This document shows, piece by piece, positions 42,347-45,352 of a stretch of 45,352 bases of DNA. The notes below the pieces were generated by a model. It saw only the letters and a program-made list of their open reading frames with translations, was not told the DNA's origin and searched no databases. Position 1 is the stretch's first letter. Every line of letters begins with the position of its first letter. The DNA comes from Hansschlegelia zhihuaiae (GTDB lineage: Bacteria; Pseudomonadota; Alphaproteobacteria; Rhizobiales; Methylopilaceae). The position numbers were made by a program, and so were the translations under genes. The DNA lies in contig NZ_RYFI01000004.1 in assembly GCF_004103825.1 (NCBI RefSeq), forward strand, positions 154,832 through 200,183, read 5' to 3'.

Positions 42347-44125
42347 TCAGAGGGCGAGCGCCGCCTCGGTCGCCTCGGGCGACAGGGCGCCGGCCCCTTC
42401 GGTCACGCTCGCCGCGAGACCGGGCGCGGCCGTCAGCAGGTTCTCGGCGAAGAAGCGCGCCAGCGCCTGCCGCGCGGCGGCCTTTTGGGCGTCGTTGGTC
42501 CTGAGCGCCGCGAGCGCCTCCTCGGCGAGCGCCGCGCCGCCGGCCGCAAGCGCGAACAGCCTGAGGTAAGGCGTGGCGCCGGACAGCGCATGGGCGGGAT
42601 CGCGGTCGGAATCCATCAGCCAGGCGGTCGCGTCCTCGAGCGCGTCGATCGCCTGGTCGAGCCGCGCCGCCGTCCCGCCGAACGCGTGCGAGGAGGCCTC
42701 CGCCACTCGGCTCGCGGTCGCCCGGAGATCGGCGATCACGCCCCGCGCCGTTTCGCCGCCCGAGAGCGGCAGCTTGCGGGTGAGCAGGTCGATGGCCTGG
42801 ATGCCGTTCGTGCCCTCGTAGATCGGCGCTATGCGGACGTCGCGCAGATACTGGGCCGCCCCGGTCTCCTCGACGAACCCCATACCGCCGAACACCTGGA
42901 CGCCGAGCGAGGCGACGTCGCAGCCGACATCCGTTCCGAACGCCTTGGCGATCGGGATCAGCAGACCCGCGCGCTCCTGCGCGGCCTTGGCCGCGGCCTC
43001 GTCGGCCGAGAAGCGCGCGCGGTCGAGCTCGACCGCGGCCCGGTAGCATATCCCCCTCGCCGCGGCGGTGAGCGACCGCATGGTCATCAGCATGCGCCGG
43101 ACGTCCGGATGCGCGACGATGGGCGCTGCGCCCGTCCCGCCCGGCGCCCTGCCCTGCCGGCGCTCATGGGCGTAGGCGAGCGCGTCCTGCGTCGCGCGCT
43201 CGGCGATCGCGACGCCCTGCAGACCGACGGCGAGGCGGGCGTTGTTCATCATGGTGAACATGCAGGCGAGCCCGCGATGCTCCTCGCCGACCAGATAGCC
43301 GACGGCGCCCCCGGCCTCGCCGAACGACATGCTGCAGGTCGGGCTGCCATGGATGCCGAGCTTGTGCTCGAGGCCGGAGCACACGATGTCGTTGCATTCG
43401 CCGAGCGAGCCGTCCTCATGGGCGTCAAACTTCGGAACGAGGAACAGCGAGATGCCGCGCGTGCCTTCCGGCGCGTCGGGCAGCCGGGCGAGGACGAGGT
43501 GGAGGATGTTCTCCGCCATGTCGTGCTCGCCATAGGTGATGAAGATCTTCTGGCCGGTGATCAGGTAGGAGCCGTCGCCGGCGCGCTCGGCCCTCGACCT
43601 GAGCAGCGCGAGGTCGGAGCCGGCCTGGGGCTCGGTCAGGTTCATGGTCGCGGTCCATTCGCCCGAGACCAGCCTCGCCAGATATTTCGCCTTGAGCTCC
43701 TCGGAAGCGTGCGCCTCCAGCGCCTCGATCGCGCCGTGGGAGAGCAGCGGGCAGAGGCCGAACGCCATCGACCCTTGCGCCCAGAGTTCCGAGGTCAGCG
43801 CCCAGACGGCCGTCGGCAGCGCCTGGCCGCCATGCGCCTCGTCGGCGAGGACGCCGTTCCAGCCTGCCGCGGCCCAGCGCCGGTAAGCCTCGGCCCAGCC
43901 CGAGGGCGTCTTCACGGCGCCGCCTTCGAGACGCGCGCCTTCGCGGTCGCCGACGCGGTTGAGCGGCGCGATCACGTCGGTCGCGAACGCGCCCGCCTCC
44001 TCGACGATCGCGCCCAGCGTCTCGACGTCGATCTCGCCGGCCTCGCCCTCGGCGCGGGCGCGCGACAGGCCGGCCGCGTGCTCCAGCGTGAACAGCATGT
44101 CGGCGACAGGCGCGCTGTAGTGCAT
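42347..44125 (-). CDS. Acyl-CoA dehydrogenase, long DmdC-like type
   Basis: A 592-residue FAD acyl-CoA dehydrogenase. The N-terminus MHYSAPVADMLFTLEH, the FAD/substrate block MNLTEPQAGSDLALL near 165, the catalytic Glu in PIYEGTNGIQAIDL near 430, and a C-terminal acyl-CoA dehydrogenase extension domain (to the end) are those of the group that includes 3-methylmercaptopropionyl-CoA dehydrogenase DmdC. The true substrate cannot be told from sequence. ATG 44125 is chosen over ATG 44137 because GGAG lies six bases ahead of it (44132-44135). Divergent from the TsaC gene. Confidence 0.93.
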   Translation of the reverse strand: MHYSAPVADMLFTLEHAAGLSRARAEGEAGEIDVETLGAIVEEAGAFATDVIAPLNRVGDREGARLEGGAVKTPSGWAEAYRRWAAAGWNGVLADEAHGGQALPTAVWALTSELWAQGSMAFGLCPLLSHGAIEALEAHASEELKAKYLARLVSGEWTATMNLTEPQAGSDLALLRSRAERAGDGSYLITGQKIFITYGEHDMAENILHLVLARLPDAPEGTRGISLFLVPKFDAHEDGSLGECNDIVCSGLEHKLGIHGSPTCSMSFGEAGGAVGYLVGEEHRGLACMFTMMNNARLAVGLQGVAIAERATQDALAYAHERRQGRAPGGTGAAPIVAHPDVRRMLMTMRSLTAAARGICYRAAVELDRARFSADEAAAKAAQERAGLLIPIAKAFGTDVGCDVASLGVQVFGGMGFVEETGAAQYLRDVRIAPIYEGTNGIQAIDLLTRKLPLSGGETARGVIADLRATASRVAEASSHAFGGTAARLDQAIDALEDATAWLMDSDRDPAHALSGATPYLRLFALAAGGAALAEEALAALRTNDAQKAAARQALARFFAENLLTAAPGLAASVTEGAGALSPEATEAALAL

Positions 44126-44246
44126 GGACGTCTCCATAACACGACGGGCGGCGGGTCGCTTGACGGCGGACGGCCGCGCCGTTCTATGCGCGGTCGCGAA
44201 GCGGGCGAGGCCCCAAGGATCCCCAATTTGACCGATAACCCAAAAG

Positions 44247-44258
44247 GTGCAGCTGCAC
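44247..44258. other. 12-base perfect palindrome between the acyl-CoA dehydrogenase and TsaC genes
   Basis: GTGCAGCTGCAC at 44247-44258, in the 147-base divergent intergenic region, 14 bases before the TsaC ATG. It may be an operator shared by both genes. Nothing beyond symmetry supports it. Confidence 0.3.
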
Positions 44259-44272
44259 AGTCGGACATTCGG

Positions 44273-45235
44273 ATGACGCTGCGGCTCGGCGCGTCCGACG
44301 CGGCGGAGGGTGGCCGTCTGCTCGCGGAAGGCAAGCTCGTCGCGTTCCCGACCGAGACGGTCTATGGGCTCGGCGCCGACGCCTGCGACCCGCGCGCGGT
44401 CGCGGCGCTCTATGCCGCCAAGGGTCGCCCAGCCTTCAACCCATTGATCTCTCATGTTCTTTCGATCGAGGCCGCCGCCGCGCTCGGCCGCCTCGACGGA
44501 GACGCCCGGCGGCTCGCCGAGGCGTTCTGGCCCGGCCCGCTGACCCTCGTTGTCCCGGCCGCCGAGGAGTGCGCCGTGTGCGACCTCGCCCGCGCGGGCC
44601 TCGACACGATCGCGCTCCGCGCTCCCGACCATCCGGTGGCTCGCGCCGTCATCGCCGCGGCTAACCGCCCGATCGTCGCACCTTCGGCGAACCGCTCCGG
44701 ACGCGTCAGCCCGACCAGCGCCGCCCATGTGCTGGAGGACCTCGACGACCGCATCGACGCCGTGGTCGACGGCGGGGAAACCCGGGTCGGACTGGAATCG
44801 ACCATCGTCGCCTGCCTCGGCGGCGCGCCCCGGCTGCTGCGTCCGGGAGCGTTGCCGCGCGACGCGATCGAGCGCGTGCTGGGCCGATCGCTCGCCGACC
44901 CCTCAGACGATTCGGACGCGCCGCTCGCGCCGGGCCGTCTCTCCTCCCACTATGCGCCGGCCGCCGCGGTCAGGCTGGACGCGACGGAGATCGGCCCAGG
45001 GGAAGCCTATCTCGGCTTCGGTCCGGACGGCGGGCTCGCGGACCGGGCGGCGGCGTTCGAAAGCCTGAGCCCGACGGGCGATCTCGCGGCGGCCGCGGCG
45101 CGGCTGTTCGCCTGCCTGCGCCGCCTCGACGCCACCGGCGTCGCACGGATCGCGGTCGCGCCGATCCCGAACGAAGGTTTGGGCGAGGCGATCCGCGACC
45201 GGCTGGCGCGAGCAGCCGCGCCCCGGCAGTCGTGA
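44273..45235 (+). CDS. L-threonylcarbamoyladenylate synthase, Sua5 type
   Basis: Makes threonylcarbamoyl-AMP for the t6A37 modification of ANN-decoding tRNAs. The 320-residue chain has the TsaC/YrdC domain (residues 5-205; VAFPTETVYGLGADA, KGRPAFNPLISHV, SANRSGRVSPTSA, GLESTIV) and a C-terminal Sua5 domain, so it is the longer Sua5 form rather than TsaC. ATG 44273 is the first good start; the frame upstream is antisense to the dehydrogenase gene. Followed closely by a probable FAD-linked oxidase gene, a familiar rhizobial order. Confidence 0.94.
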   Translation: MTLRLGASDAAEGGRLLAEGKLVAFPTETVYGLGADACDPRAVAALYAAKGRPAFNPLISHVLSIEAAAALGRLDGDARRLAEAFWPGPLTLVVPAAEECAVCDLARAGLDTIALRAPDHPVARAVIAAANRPIVAPSANRSGRVSPTSAAHVLEDLDDRIDAVVDGGETRVGLESTIVACLGGAPRLLRPGALPRDAIERVLGRSLADPSDDSDAPLAPGRLSSHYAPAAAVRLDATEIGPGEAYLGFGPDGGLADRAAAFESLSPTGDLAAAAARLFACLRRLDATGVARIAVAPIPNEGLGEAIRDRLARAAAPRQS

Positions 45236-45279
45236 CGGCGCGCTTGGGATCACGGCGCGCCCTGCCCTAAACTCCCGCG

Positions 45280-45352
45280 ATGACCGCTCCCATCTCCCCC
45301 GACCTCGTCGCCCGCTTCGCCCAGCTCGTGTCCGGCCGCGACAGGCTCGACG
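45280..45352 (+). CDS. Start of a gene, probably an FAD-linked oxidase (3' truncated)
   Basis: Only 24 codons are visible: MTAPISPDLVARFAQLVSGR followed by DRLD. The opening resembles the N-terminus of FAD-binding GlcD/D-lactate dehydrogenase-type oxidases, which often follow Sua5 in rhizobia. The ATG lies 44 bases after the Sua5 stop. The assignment rests on this short stretch and on gene order. Confidence 0.5.
   Translation, partial: MTAPISPDLVARFAQLVSGRDRLD

Noticed and set aside
42485-44272. Upstream extension of the Sua5 frame
   Set aside because: It is antisense to the acyl-CoA dehydrogenase gene and lacks any domain; the conserved start is at 44273.

Overview
The window is GC-rich DNA with dense gene packing and no rRNA, tRNA, insertion sequence, phage or CRISPR. 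Gene content and order point to an alphaproteobacterium of the order Hyphomicrobiales (Rhizobiales). The markers are carB followed by greA, trxB followed by a VtlR/LsrB-type LysR regulator, fabI followed by a histidine phosphatase, a dnaJ / RT0821-type lipoprotein / pdxH block, an ELM1-like (DUF1022) protein, a TIGR03808-type Tat-exported repeat protein and a histone-deacetylase-like gene followed by xseB. The genus cannot be named from what I can see. Most of it is housekeeping chromosome with accessory genes between conserved blocks.

Layout. 1-5712: the 3' part of a fused hydantoinase/oxoprolinase A-B gene, panB (pantothenate), a ParDE-like toxin-antitoxin pair, an isochorismatase-fold hydrolase, a 24-bp inverted repeat and yqeY. 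5751-11164: carA in a tight cluster with a Bar/PAT-like acetyltransferase and an MFS transporter, then a YjlB-like cupin, a cold-shock protein, a basic-tailed HTH protein and an SDR. 11327-15500: carB, greA with a strong terminator, and a 60-residue membrane protein. 15578-19226: a short CDF-like metal transporter, the LysR regulator, trxB and the ELM1-like gene, all on the minus strand. 19314-24313: a small ORF, a lytic transglycosylase, topoisomerase IB with a coupled mini-ORF, a class 3 asparaginase and an outer-membrane beta-barrel protein.

24687-35842: a Tat-exported beta-helix protein; tlyA and a TrmA/RlmD-type RNA methyltransferase; fabI and a histidine phosphatase; a DUF1348 protein; a BNR beta-propeller gene translationally coupled to a MoaD/ThiS ubiquitin-like gene; a LysE exporter; dnaJ; a surface lipoprotein; pdxH and an SDR. 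35977-45352: a secreted subtilase, an MHYT-PAS-GGDEF-EAL c-di-GMP enzyme, CorA, xseB, a deacetylase-family enzyme, an acyl-CoA dehydrogenase, TsaC/Sua5, and the first codons of a probable FAD-linked oxidase.

CarA and CarB make carbamoyl phosphate but are encoded about 4.2 kb apart. Observations most worth a second look: the BNR-propeller plus ubiquitin-like pair (30380-31758), the carA-GNAT-MFS cluster (5832-8832), the cysteine-free LysR beside trxB, the repeated motif upstream of the outer-membrane gene (24386-24434), and the rare-codon island inside the oxoprolinase gene (696-761).
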